Shown here in pieces: positions 48,113-64,000 of a stretch of DNA of 64,000 nucleotides (its first letter is position 1; each line of letters opens with the position of its first letter). The DNA lies in contig JACGWO010000013.1 in assembly GCA_034509735.1 (NCBI GenBank), positions 14,094,136-14,158,135 of the forward strand, written 5' to 3'. Position numbers and translations under genes: made by a program. Source of the DNA: Sesamum alatum. Its lineage: Eukaryota; Streptophyta; Magnoliopsida; Lamiales; Pedaliaceae. The notes under the pieces were generated by a model. That model ran no database searches. It worked only from the letters and a program-made list of their open reading frames with translations, and was not told where the DNA came from.

Positions 48113-49760
48113 AACTCATATAGTTGTGTTTGAATTGTAATTCATTCATATGCCTAGTTAATTCACTTAAGTAATTATTTGTATAGGTTCCTACGTGAAT
48201 TGAAGAAGAAGGTGAAGAACAATGTACACATCGAGGCTTTGATTTGTGAAGCGTACACTATTGAGGAAATCAGACTATTCATTTTCCACTAATTTGAGTC
48301 CCACATTATTTTGCAACTGACGCAGGCCTGGGTACCCATCGAGACCACCACAAAGGATCCGACACTATCAAACTCGAAGGACGGATGAGCCAGCTGGGGG
48401 GGATGATGCTCCACATGATGTCCCAATTATGCATCCCACCACCACAACAGCCCCAACCTCCTCTGATGACTCCACCACCGCCAACACCGTAGAGGGCTAG
48501 GAGCTGGCAACATATGCCGGTGATGAGGATCAGGAGGGCATCGTATTCGATTAGCATTTCATTTTTTGTATTTTTAATTCAATTTTAAAATAAAATTGTA
48601 CCGGATTTTTTTTATTTATTATTATTAATAAATATATTTTCTTCCAATTTATGTATTTTTCCTTTATTTTTAATTGAATTTCATTTTAATATTTAAATGA
48701 AATTTATCATACAATTTGATAAGAAATATATCAAAAAATTTAAAAACATATTTTTTGAAAAATAAAAACTTAAAAGTTTGGAACAGAATTTTAGACGGAA
48801 ATCATTGCAAATTAAATAATACATAAACCTACATGTCCGTGCAAAAATTAACATCCCGTGGTAACAATCGTCACAAAAATTTTAAATATCAATTGCCAAT
48901 CCTGTCCAACCGTCCAAAATCCATCCTAAACTTGTGACTGGCCTGTCCAAAATGGCATCTATAAACCATTCATCCCGTCGTTACCCCGTTGCAAATGGCG
49001 TCTCAACAATGTTTTACATATGAGTCATCAATCTGGGGCAAAATGCTTTTTTGGTCTCTTAAGACTAGGGCATTATTTGTTTTGGTACCACAACTTAGGT
49101 AGGTGGCTATTTTAGTCCCATAAAACACGTTTTTCAGTTTTTTGGTGCCAAAAAAACGTGTTTTATGGGACCAAAAAAACTGAAAAACGTGATATTTTGG
49201 GACCAAAAAATCTGAAAACGTGTTTTATGGGACTAAAACAACCACGTACCACCTAAGTTGTGGTAGCAAAACAAATAATGTCCTATTGCTTACGGGACTA
49301 AAAAAACATTTTGCCTCATCAATCTCGTTCACCTATCTCCACTTCCATCGTAAGTTTGCGACACGCCCATCGCAAAGTGCCATTCATAAACTGTTGTACC
49401 ACCGTCGGTAAATTGAACATGTTTGTGATGGTTTCCCGAAGCAAAATTAATCCCAAATCGTCCATGTAAGTAATCCTAGTTCAGTTGCAAATTCGTCCTA
49501 AATCTGTCACAATGGACGAATTAAATTATTCACTCAATATGATACATGTGATAGTGCGTGGTAGACCGTCCCAAGTTTTTCGACCGTCACTCTTCTCCCG
49601 TCCCAACTATTTTTCAATTGACTTTGTTTCGACGTTTCTCCTCCCAATGAATCCCGTCGATCTCCATTAGATTGTAACAAAGAGGACGAAAGAAAACTGA
49701 GATTTCATAATCACGTGACTACCTACATCAAATTTCAAGAATGTGGGATGAAATCTGTCC
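48113..49760 (+). mobile_element. CACTA remnant, right part
   Basis: After the gypsy element the host intron continues to the acceptor TTTGTATAG at about 48186. An exon follows, reading FLRELKKKVKNNVHIEALICEAYTIEEI, which joins the YPFER exon end at 33932 in phase. A later segment (EGRMSQLGGMMLHMMSQL then PPPQQPQPPLMTPPPP, about 48380-48490) resembles the tail of CACTA proteins. From about 48780 to 49640, short motifs such as GACGGAAATCATTGCAAAT and CGTCCAAAATCCATCC resemble CACTA subterminal repeats. A MITE is inserted at 49035-49315. No CACTA tip was found. Confidence 0.62.
49035..49315. mobile_element. MULE-type MITE, 281 bp
   Basis: The ten-base duplication TCATCAATCT lies at 49025-49034 and 49316-49325. 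The inverted ends read GGGGCAAAATGC and GGCAAAATGT. The whole element is a long imperfect foldback built from repeated TTTTATGGGAC / GTCCCATAAAA blocks. Confidence 0.85.
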
Positions 49761-50154
49761 CAACCCCATTTCATGAGACATCTCAAAAAGCATTTAGCCC
49801 GAAGTTACATAAATGCTTTATCCGTTTTGAGCCATATACACGAAATTTAATAAAGAACTTGATCCAAAAATGAAACAATGATAAAGCCCCTTTAAATTTC
49901 CATTACGCACCTCAAAATTTCACATCTACCGTTTCTGTGAAGTATAGGACAGTACAAAAATCTGTGGATGTAATGAGGATTTTCAGTACATAATCAGAGA
50001 AGCAAACTTACCAAAACAAATGTAAACACATAAAACACAAAGCAAGCCCAATATAGAGCTCTTTTCTTAGACTGCTTCAAAACAAAAACCTAATACTTTT
50101 ATTCTCATATTATTTCTTTCTTTCTTCTTTCATCTGATCAACATATATATCAGC
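49761..50154. other. spacer downstream of peroxidase gene
   Basis: No gene is seen. The sequence is AT-rich. It holds the likely polyadenylation signal of the peroxidase on the minus strand: AATAAA, read from plus-strand 50098-50103, 52 bases past the stop codon. Confidence 0.5.
50098..50103 (-). promoter_or_regulatory. candidate polyadenylation signal of the peroxidase
   Basis: AATAAA is read on the minus strand about 50 bases after the TGA stop. Confidence 0.5.
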
Positions 50155-55906
<5,752 letters not shown>

Positions 55907-55957
55907 AATTTTTCTACCCTCTTCAATTGAGAATTTTGTGGAAAGAATACAAGTAAG

Positions 55958-55970
55958 CTTATATATGGAA
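55958..55970 (-). promoter_or_regulatory. candidate TATA box of the peroxidase
   Basis: The minus strand reads CCATATATAAGCTT about 55 bases upstream of the start codon at 55906. A second TATATATA lies near 55995. The first is better placed for a short leader. Confidence 0.4.
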
Positions 55971-56204
55971 AATGCAATGCAATTTTGAGGGGTTATATAT
56001 ATAGGGATAAGTTAACTTATCTAAAAGCGCATACATTCCTTTCATCATCTGCATACAGACAAATTCTATATTATTTTATCTTTTTCCCTGTTTTTCTTGA
56101 AGTCGGGAGCGTTTTATTGCAATCTTGATCCTTTAATTGTAGTTATTTGGTGTTTTGATACTTCAAGAGATGGAACTTGTGATTTAATCCATTATTTTTG
56201 TAAA

Positions 56205-56731
56205 GGAAAAAATGTATTTTGCCCCATGTGATATCATTGATAATGTGCAAAGCCCCCCTGTAATAAAATGTAGCAATTTACCTTTATGTGATTTTAAAAA
56301 TAGAGCACAAAATCCCCCTAATAGAGAGAATGTTACACGTGCCCTCATTGTGAATTTTTATAACTTTTAAAGAAAAAAATTATTTTATATATAAATATAC
56401 ACATAATATATTAATACTTATATAATATATATAATTTTATAATTTCCCCCCACCCACCCAACCAGCCCCCTCCCCCTGCTACCCACCCCCCATCCTCCCC
56501 CAACCCCTGCTACCACAACCCCCCCCTCCCCAACCCATGCCACCGTCAGCCCACGCCATTGTTGCCGTCGCCGGGCTAGGCCAGTCGCCCGTCCCCCTTC
56601 CCTCCTTTCCCAGTCGTGTCGCCACTCCCCCTTTACTGGCCACCCCTTCCCCTTTCCCCAGCCCCCGTCACCGCCCCTAACCCTTCCCCCAGTCCCGAAG
56701 TCGCCCCTAACCTTTCCCAGCCCCGACACCG

Positions 56732-56779
<48 letters not shown>

Positions 56780-57162
56780 GTTATATATTGATATATATAA
56801 AATTATATATGTATATATATATATATTATATATTATATAATTATATATATTTACATAAATAAAGAATTTTAAATCTATGCCGTTGATTTAAATTAAGTAA
56901 AATCTAAATAATTGATTTGTTAGTCAAATTTGAACCATAGATTTAAATCAAATCCAATGATTTTTAAATAAAGATATAAATAAAATTTTAGAATACAAAA
57001 AAAAAAAAAAAAAGGAGCGCGTGCACTTCACACAATCGCATGAGGGGTCTTTTTGCTTCTTTTTTTAGAAACACAATGGGATAAATTGTTTTTTGTTTTT
57101 TTACAGAAGGTTGTTTTTCTCTTTTTAGTTAATACAGGGGTAATTAAATTGCATTTAACCCC
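56205..57162. mobile_element. MULE-type TIR element (958 bp) with pyrimidine-rich core
   Basis: A perfect ten-base duplication, TTTTTGTAAA, flanks it (56195-56204 and 57163-57172). The ends GGAAAAAATGTATTTTGCCCC and, inverted, GGGGTTAAATGCAATTTAA are related. The interior has a cytosine-rich plus strand (56445-56730) and a CT microsatellite. Confidence 0.72.
56734..56777 (+). repeat. (CT)n microsatellite
   Basis: About 22 uninterrupted CT dinucleotides. Confidence 0.95.
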
Positions 57163-57172
57163 TTTTTGTAAA

Positions 57173-58390
57173 TTTAATGATTTGAAGACACATTTTTGCC
57201 GGGAATTGGAAATTGGCTAAAACACACACGTGCATCCTCAAATTTAAGCAGGTACCTGACTTCACGTGCCAATTTTCGACAGATTTACTTAATATTTGAT
57301 TCACATGAATAAATTATAACGATATTATTTCCTTCAAATTTAAGAGAAAATAAAAAGTAATGATATATATTTAGCCCCTAATATATATATATATATGTAG
57401 AATTGCTTTAATAAATGTTTGAAAAATATAGGACTTAGGATAATACATGCATTGAATAATTGGAGGTGGGCAGGTGGAGAAATTGCCAAATTTTAGTCCA
57501 CATCAACTTTAGCTGTAATTAGAATATTGCATGGGGAGACAAAATAATGCTGGTTTTTGTCACGTTTCCATGCATGATAAGACATAAAACGAATTGGCAA
57601 TTCGAATAGTTATGTAATTCGTAAATAACTATTAATAAATGGGCAAAATGATCTTTTAAATCTTGTAAAATTATGTCATTATTTTTTTGGTATTATAATT
57701 CAGATAGATAATGATTTCAGTCCCATAAAATATAAATGGGGGTAATTAGTCCCAAAACGTCATGTGCTTTGCGCACATATTTGTTAATAGCCGTTAATTT
57801 GGGATTAAGAATATCTAAATCTGTGGGACTGAAAAACACTTGAAATCATGAACTAAAGTGCCAAATGATAGGACTATAGGATTGTATTTTACAACCCTAT
57901 AAATTATAGGATTAAAGTGCAAAATGATTAATTATAAATTAAACTTTAATATAATAATGTAATTACCACTTGTATTAAAAAATTAATAATGAGTAATTGA
58001 TGTCATTAATAAAATCGCAGTCTTAGTCTACTTTGTATGTAATATGATTTGGAATGCCCTCACTCACTACTTATATTTTTCTTTCTTATTTCTCATGATT
58101 GAAGTTTATGGAGTAATATTTACTACTATATATTGTTTTCATCGTCCTGATCATAGCACAATTTATGCCCTTGTTTGAATTAGATAAATAATCTGAAGAA
58201 AACCATTAAGGCCTTACATTAATTATTTATAAGGTTGAGGTGTTAGAACCTTTTTATTTACTAAAAGGGTTTGTTGTTTTAAGTTCTCCATATTTGTGTT
58301 AATCTTTTCTTAAATGTTTTTAGAATTTAAAACCATTAACATGCTTAATCAATTTGCACTACAATTTTTTTTTTTTTTAGTTTCTCTAGA
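57173..58390. other. AT-rich spacer with a decayed MITE
   Basis: A MITE-like segment at about 57640-57930 has ATCTTTTAAATCTTGTAAAA at one side and TTGCACTTTAATCCTATAA (inverted) at the other. It contains an ATGTGC-TTTGC-GCACAT core at 57762-57778. No gene is recognised. Confidence 0.45.
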
Positions 58391-58400
58391 TTATAAATGA

Positions 58401-58893
58401 GGGGTAATTTCATTTTTGATCCCCTAAATTAGTTATGAAATCACTTTTTGTAACTAATGTTCCCACCTTAGTTATGTTAAAATGATCAAAATTGGCAATG
58501 ACTGTTAGTTGACTAAAAATCTAATGGCCAAAACTAATCTTTTAACCATTTTAAGAAAACTTGAGAACCAAAATTGATGAAGTCACAAAATTGGGAATCA
58601 AAAGTGATTTAACTTGGAGGATCAAAAGTGAATTTCTTTCAGTCTGGCTATTTTCATCCAAATGGTGTCTCACACCTTTTTTCCCTTTTGTAGATTAGGA
58701 GTTGTTGATGTTTTGCCTTTAATGTTTGTTTGTCGCCTATTTTCCCCCTCTAAAAATGTCTTTCCATTAGTTTAGACAATCAGGACAAATTTTTGATCAG
58801 TTTAAGAAAATTTGAAGACCACAATTGACGAACAAATTGGAATACCAAAAGTGATTTAGTGACTAACTTAGGGATCAAAAGTGAAATCATCCC
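58401..58893. mobile_element. MULE-type MITE (493 bp)
   Basis: A perfect ten-base duplication, TTATAAATGA, flanks it (58391-58400 and 58894-58903). The ends read GGGGTAATTTCATTTTTGAT and, inverted, GGGATGATTTCACTTTTGAT. Confidence 0.88.
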
Positions 58894-58903
58894 TTATAAA
58901 TGA

Positions 58904-61580
58904 CTATGACTTAAAAACCATGATAAACTGATACAATCTATCACAATCAAACAAAATCAATGCAAAAACTTAATTTTTGATCGTGGTATGGTTAATCAAC
59001 ATTTGTCACGATATTAGGTATGGTAAAAATATTTACCACGATTTTTAGTAATTACCAATATTTTGGGTCCACTTGTAGAACCAACGACTAATGGTCCTTG
59101 TGCAGTCATGCATGCTTAATTTGTATCTCACATTTTTTTTCTTAACCATGGTAATTAATCATAATAAAAAGTCATATTTCTTCTAGTATTGTGATATATG
59201 CATTTCACGGCTGGTTTAATAAATCGATTCTGTTAAACAAGGATCTCGAACAGAAGATTATTTTGTGCAATTTTATATTAACTAGTCGTTGCTGCACGCG
59301 GTCCCCGCGAGCATATAAAAAAGAAAAGTGGTGTGATATGAACAAATAAATAAAATTTGGGAAAAGAAACAAATGCAGGGTGAGAGGATGAGAAAAAAGA
59401 AGGGCTTAAATGCATTTTGACTTTTTAGTCCTTTATCTTTCTAGCATAACAAATAAGTTCTGTAATTTTTCAAAAACTTTTGTGATTTTGGTCCTTCAGT
59501 CACCAAAGTTGGAAATATTGCCCGAAAAAAAACATGTGCCCTGCACGTGCTTTTAAAATTTGGCTTTTTATTCCCATTAGTCAATTTCTGCTAGCATGGA
59601 AGCAAATTTTCATCTTGTATCTTTTGATTTTGTCTTTTAGTCCTTTATCTTTCTAGTGTAGCAAATAAGTTCTGTAACTTTTTAATTTTCTTGGGATTTT
59701 GATCCATTAAATTGACCAATAGGAACAAAAGTTCCAAATTAACAAACCATGTGCGAGATAGATGCTTTTTTCTAGAAACATTTGCAAACATCCGTAAGAA
59801 GAAGGAAACGTGGAGTGAAGTGAGAGAGGAAAAATAAATTGTAATTGTGGTTTGTTAAAAATATGAAAATTTGTGAGAAAAAGAAACGGGGAGTGGGGGG
59901 TTAAGAGAAAATAAGTGTAATTATAGGATTATTAAAACGCATTGAAATTACTATTCTGACCAAATTATTTTGAAGGAAGTTGATGTGGTCAAAAAGCAAG
60001 ATTGACTAAATTTATATTATAGGAGTGAGATTTAACACTCTTACACTAGAGCACATTACAAAAATTTCACTTATGCTTAACTGAGAAAATGGCTGGGGGG
60101 GGGGGGTATTTATACTAGCACGAACAAATGTTATCTAGGGTAGATTGACATAAAATACTACTTTATCCTTCACCTTCCTCTGTTACACAGTTGTGATTCA
60201 TTGGATAGCACTATTTTACTAATTTGTTGTATCGCGCAGATTTAATAAGTTTGACTTCGGACTTTCCTTTATGAGCACATTTAGCTTGCCTTATTTGAAG
60301 CAATTTATTTCCTCCATTAATGCGATTTACTTCCTCCATCAACAACCCCTCAATTCTTAAATATCTCTTGGGATATTTAGGAATTATATTGATCCTTGGG
60401 ATTTCTTGCAGGCTTGGCCTGTCTTGGAGGGTTGCTAGGATCGTGTCTTTTCCTATATATATTCTTGATGCAACGATTGCCTTGTCCACCTTTGAAAATT
60501 AATTTTCTCTTTGCTTTTTTTCCGCAAAATATATTCATGGCTAGGAGAGGTACCATTTATATATAAATATCTTTCTCTCTTCTCCTGATGGGCGTCGAAA
60601 CCACTAAAAATAAATTTCTACTACTTTTGAGAAAATAGAGAATATGGTCAATTCTACAAAGATTGACAATAAGTCAATTCCTTTAAATAAAATAAAAAGG
60701 GAGGGTTTTGTTTGAGATTCAATTAAAAGACGAAATCAAAGAGGATGAAGGAATGAATTAGAAAGCTTTGCGGTTGAGGTTAAGTTCATGCTTGATTCGC
60801 TTATTGATCATTAATGCATAGATTACAATCGTTTAATCAGATAAACTAGTTATGGTCATTGGTACGACCTAACGATCTTACCTTTTCTTATATTTTCATT
60901 AGTCAAGGAACCTCTGTTGGCTAATTCCCTAAGTAATGAACAACCCTAAGAACACGAACAAGATTTAAGTCACCAACATCATTAAGAATTAGAAAGGCCC
61001 AATTCTAACCAATAAATTCCTATAAGGATTAATTTAAGTTAGATCATGCATTCCCTATAACATAATTTAGTACTATGACATAATAAACTACAATGCCACT
61101 AATTATTGAATTAAATAAATATTTACATGAATTTACAAGTTCAATTGGCTAAGCAAACATTCTTGACAATGAATAATTGGCCACATCATTCACATATCAG
61201 ATCAGTTAACGCATGTGCATAACAAAACTTCACCTCAAGGGTTTTTCTGAACTTTGTTTTATAACACAGGGGGTGTAATTGATACTTTAATTTTCACAGG
61301 GAGTTTTTTTGTCATTCTCTATATCACCGGGGTGGGGGGGGGGGGGTTGCCTATATTTTTTTCGCTGAAAATGCAAGAATATCCCATGATTAAGAGTATC
61401 TAATACCTGTAAGAAGACAATTATCTTTATAAAAATGTAGCAGATTATGCACCTATCATCTCCCTTCTTTTATTGGTCCCGTGTTATTGTCATTTTACGT
61501 GTCTCTATGACGTTGTATCGATTGTCTCTATGAGTCAACTTACTTGGGGGTCGATTAGGTCCCAATCCGGGTTAGGTCGC
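58904..61580. other. AT-rich spacer
   Basis: No gene is recognised. It holds a degenerate MITE around 59400-59720 with two copies of AGTCCTTTATCTTTCTAG and a CATGTGC-CCT-GCACGTG core (59533-59549). It also holds guanine runs at 60095-60106 and 61334-61346. An open frame on the minus strand at 60489-60211 has no family resemblance and is not called as a gene. Confidence 0.45.
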
Positions 61581-61599
61581 TATATGTAAAAGAGGTGGC

Positions 61600-62455
61600 A
61601 CCATCACTGGCCGAGGCATCTTGCCTCGACAGGTTCTGGCTAGGGTTCTCCTTGGCCAGATTCTCCAGTCATGGGGTCTCGATTGGGTGACGATCACAGT
61701 CATAGGGTTGCATCTTGCCTCGATTGGGCCTTGGTCATGGAGTCATCTCTCATTCATTTTTGCCTTTCGTCCTCGGTATGGAGGGGACTTGTTGATTTTC
61801 AAGACAAGGTTATTCAGGCTATTAGGAACTTGCCCGACAGTCATTTTGATTCTCTTGAGGTTTTAGTAGGCTTGGGTTTGTCTCCACAAATTATTCCTAG
61901 TCCCATTCATGCTCAAAGTTATGACTTGGAATCATCTGTAGCCCCCTAGTCTAGGCTTCGCTATTGTGTTACGGATGTCGAGAATTTTGATAGTAGTCTC
62001 GAGGAGTTTAGTCTTTTAAAAATTAAGGTTGATCCATCTTCGGATTTAGAGTTCTACGCTCCGGGGGTAGGGTATCAAATTAAGGAGCCTCCTCCTGGTT
62101 TCTTCACTATTTACTCCACGTTCTTTCCCTCGAGATTCACACTTTGTTCTCATCCTCTTTTGATAGATATCATCAAGTAATTTAGCTTATGCGTTAGTCA
62201 GTTTAGTCCCAACTCTTTTACTTACATCGAGGGCTTTCTTTATCTTTTTACCTTCTTTTTCTATCCTCAAAATGGATGTAAACTTTTGGAATGGAGTGCT
62301 TCTTCCAAATGACCTTGGAACAAGAAATTTTTCTATGTTAGAGATATAGATTGGGGCTTGGCTACTGGTTGGGGGGAGATGCCTTCTACACCTAACCCTA
62401 GTCATGAGCTTCATATGTCCTACATAGGAGTGAGTTTGTTCGACCAAACGCTTGA
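61600..62455 (+). pseudogene. remnant of PF04195-like gypsy-type transposon protein
   Basis: The reading around 61985-62450 gives ENFDSSLEEFSLLKIKV, EPPPGFFTIYSTFF, LCVSQFSPNSFTYIEGF and FFYVRDIDWGLATGWGEMP. This is the same kind of pattern as the antisense ORF at 43220-44640. It is split by stops near 61949, 62178 and 62310. No LTR or pol sequence is attached. It could be the antisense gene of a vanished gypsy element whose sense strand would be minus here, or an independent copy. Confidence 0.55.
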
Positions 62456-62483
62456 TGCGGAATCTTTACTTTCATTTGGTATT

Positions 62484-62484
62484 C

Positions 62485-62570
<86 letters not shown>

Positions 62571-62594
62571 ATTATTATTATTATAATTATTATT
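62484..62594 (+). repeat. (ATT)n microsatellite
   Basis: About 36 ATT triplets, with two AATT interruptions near the right end. Confidence 0.96.
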
Positions 62595-62599
62595 TTGTT

Positions 62600-63100
62600 T
62601 GTTTGTTCTTTATTGCTATTGTTGTCGCATGACTTATCTTTTCTCTTTTGCTGGTTTTTGTCTTGGTCCTTGTTTAGGGAAGAAAGCTTCTCTGCAAAAC
62701 ATCCGACGTTTTTAAGCTGAATCTGAATGTGAGTAGCACGACCATGACTTGAGGGCCCTCCTTCCCACCGCATTGAGGAAAGAGAGTGAGAGACGCCGCT
62801 CACCTCCTCCTCCCTTGCGCCTCGCGATGCACATCATGGCGAAGGGTCTGGAAAAGATGGTCGTGTCTTGCTGCCTTGGTTGGCTAAGAGCCTCGTGAAT
62901 TAGAGGTTGTTGATGCTTCACGACACGAAGTTGGGAAGGGGCTCTTTTCTTTTGAGATTAATCGTCACGAGGGAGTTGCTTCATTTTGGGACACCTTGGA
63001 CTTTGAGCTCGCATACGAGAGGTTGCATAGGGTTGTGAGTGAGTATGACGTCACACGTTGTATGACGTCACACGTTGTAGCTCTCTTGCTAATCACACAA
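62600..63100. other. unassigned stretch with coding-like composition
   Basis: The composition is richer in GC than its neighbours (62740-63050), but no frame shows a recognisable family. It ends with a perfect duplication of the 17-base unit GTATGACGTCACACGTT (about 63046-63079). Confidence 0.35.
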
Positions 63101-63330
63101 TTTTATACTAAACACATACTTAATATACATTTTATACCAAACACATACTCAATATTCATTTTATATGACTACATATTCAATATGCATTTTATACCAAACA
63201 CATACTCAATATAACAAACTTAATGTACATTTTATACCAACTACATACTCCATATAACAAACTCTATATACATTTTATACCAAACACATAATCAATATAC
63301 CAAATACATACTCAATATACATTATAGGCA
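63100..63330 (+). repeat. degenerate minisatellite
   Basis: Repeating blocks of CATTTTATACCAAACACATA and CTCAATATA recur about seven times with variable spacing. Confidence 0.75.
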
Positions 63331-63382
63331 TTCACAATTTTATATCATAAAAGAACATTATAGTCATCCTCAATACGCTACA

Positions 63383-63689
63383 TTGTGGGCAAAAGATAAC
63401 AAAAAACATACCTTTAATCCTATCAAATATTCATACAAAATCTGTAAAAACACAAAATCAACCATTGAATCAAAGAATCCAGGGGGAAATATTTTCTCCA
63501 AATTGCATATGATTATAGCTACACTCTCTTCCAATTCCTTTATTTTATTTATATCTAGTGTAGCGGAGCTTATGACTTGGAACAAGAGGCTCACTTCTGT
63601 CAATGCACTCCAAACAAATTTTGGAAATATTTCTCTAAATGCTATCGGTGTGAGTCTCTCCATTAAGACATGGCAGTCATGACTCTTCA
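63383..63689 (-). pseudogene. CACTA DUF4218 fragment
   Basis: The minus strand reads KSHDCHVLMERLTPIAFRE, FPKFVWSAL, VSLLFQVI and NLEKIFPPGFFDSMVDF. This is the DUF4218 pattern found downstream of the transposase domain in CACTA proteins. It is cut at its 5' side by the LTR starting at 63690. The piece after FPPGFFD diverges, where the family continues toward YPFER. It is related to the fragment at 33743-33932. Confidence 0.78.
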
Positions 63690-64000
63690 TGTGACGCCCA
63701 TAAAATATTATACATAATTAAGGGGTTAATTGATACTATTTAAGAAATTTAGTTAATTAGTAGATATATTATAGATTAAATTATGATCATATTAAGACTT
63801 GAACGGAGCGAATTGGGATTTTTATAAAATTTGGGAGAAAATTATATTAATTAAAAAATTAGAAAGGACGTAATGGGTATTTTGAAAAAGATTATTAAAT
63901 TTTAAAACACACACACACCTAAAACACACGCACACACAAAACACAAACATATACTCTCGGCAGAAAAGAAAAGGATATGGGGATAGAGTAGAGGATCGAA
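63690..64000 (+). repeat. start of an LTR of the TGTGACGCCCA family (runs off the window)
   Basis: It begins TGTGACGCCCATAAAAT and matches the reverse complement of 38900-39211 through shared blocks such as GAACGGAGCGAATTGG and GACGTAATGGGTATTTTGAAAAAG. The orientation is opposite to the copy at 37086-39211. It continues past the window end. Confidence 0.82.

Noticed and set aside
56418..56729. Glycine-rich minus-strand frame
   Set aside because: It is an artefact of the C-rich tract inside a TIR element; low complexity, no start context, no motif.
60211..60489. 92-codon minus-strand ORF
   Set aside because: No recognisable domain, no splice context, and AT-rich surroundings; too weak to call a gene.
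62358..62803. Long open frames on both strands over the (ATT)n tract
   Set aside because: They are produced by the microsatellite (poly-isoleucine) and show no flanking protein family on either side.
63100..63330. Repeats resembling a CRISPR-like array
   Set aside because: The repeats are degenerate, spacing is irregular, there is no unique spacer set, and the context is plant nuclear DNA.

Overview
The window is nuclear DNA of a flowering plant, probably a eudicot. The evidence is a spliced class III peroxidase gene with the plant four-exon layout, AT-rich non-coding DNA, and a dense nested set of plant transposable elements: Ty1/copia, Ty3/gypsy of Tat type, CACTA/En-Spm, Mutator-like (MULE), Helitron and MULE-type MITEs. 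There is no CRISPR array, rRNA gene or convincing tRNA gene. The only host gene recognised with confidence is the peroxidase at 50155-55906 (minus strand).

Layout. 1-6736: internal part and 3' LTR of a decayed copia element (copy A). 6737-17450: a decayed CACTA transposase gene split by a second copia element (8257-16915, CCGCC target duplication). That copy has lost its integrase domain. 17451-19059: non-coding, with a 27-bp tandem array in which every unit is an imperfect palindrome. 19060-21588: a minus-strand Helitron whose 5' end is tandemly repeated four times. 21919-23874: a divergent minus-strand copia-type LTR. 23875-30230: a decayed Helitron helicase gene cut apart by a two-gene MULE (23981-29163, GRF zinc-finger gene plus a 982-aa transposase) and by a solo gypsy LTR (29308-30094). 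30231-33290: AT-rich spacer with a SINE-like sequence. 33291-49760: a CACTA remnant whose intron holds a 14-kb Tat-type gypsy element (33951-48112). The gypsy element itself carries three further insertions: a 2.1-kb solo LTR of another family, a solo LTR of its own family, and a copia solo LTR inside its 3' LTR. 50155-55906: the peroxidase, with MITEs in introns 1 and 3. 55907-61580: AT-rich spacer with more MITEs. 61580-62460: remnant of the same protein family as the gypsy antisense ORF. 62484-64000: microsatellite, minisatellite, another CACTA fragment, and the start of a second copy of the 2.1-kb LTR family.

The MULE transposase and its GRF partner have full-length open frames, and this is the only element here that still looks protein-competent. 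All other transposon genes carry stops, frameshifts or missing catalytic residues. The peroxidase has one extra base in exon 2 (193 bp instead of the usual 192). It is therefore either a young pseudogene or the site of an assembly error. Target-site duplications allow much of the insertion order to be read directly.
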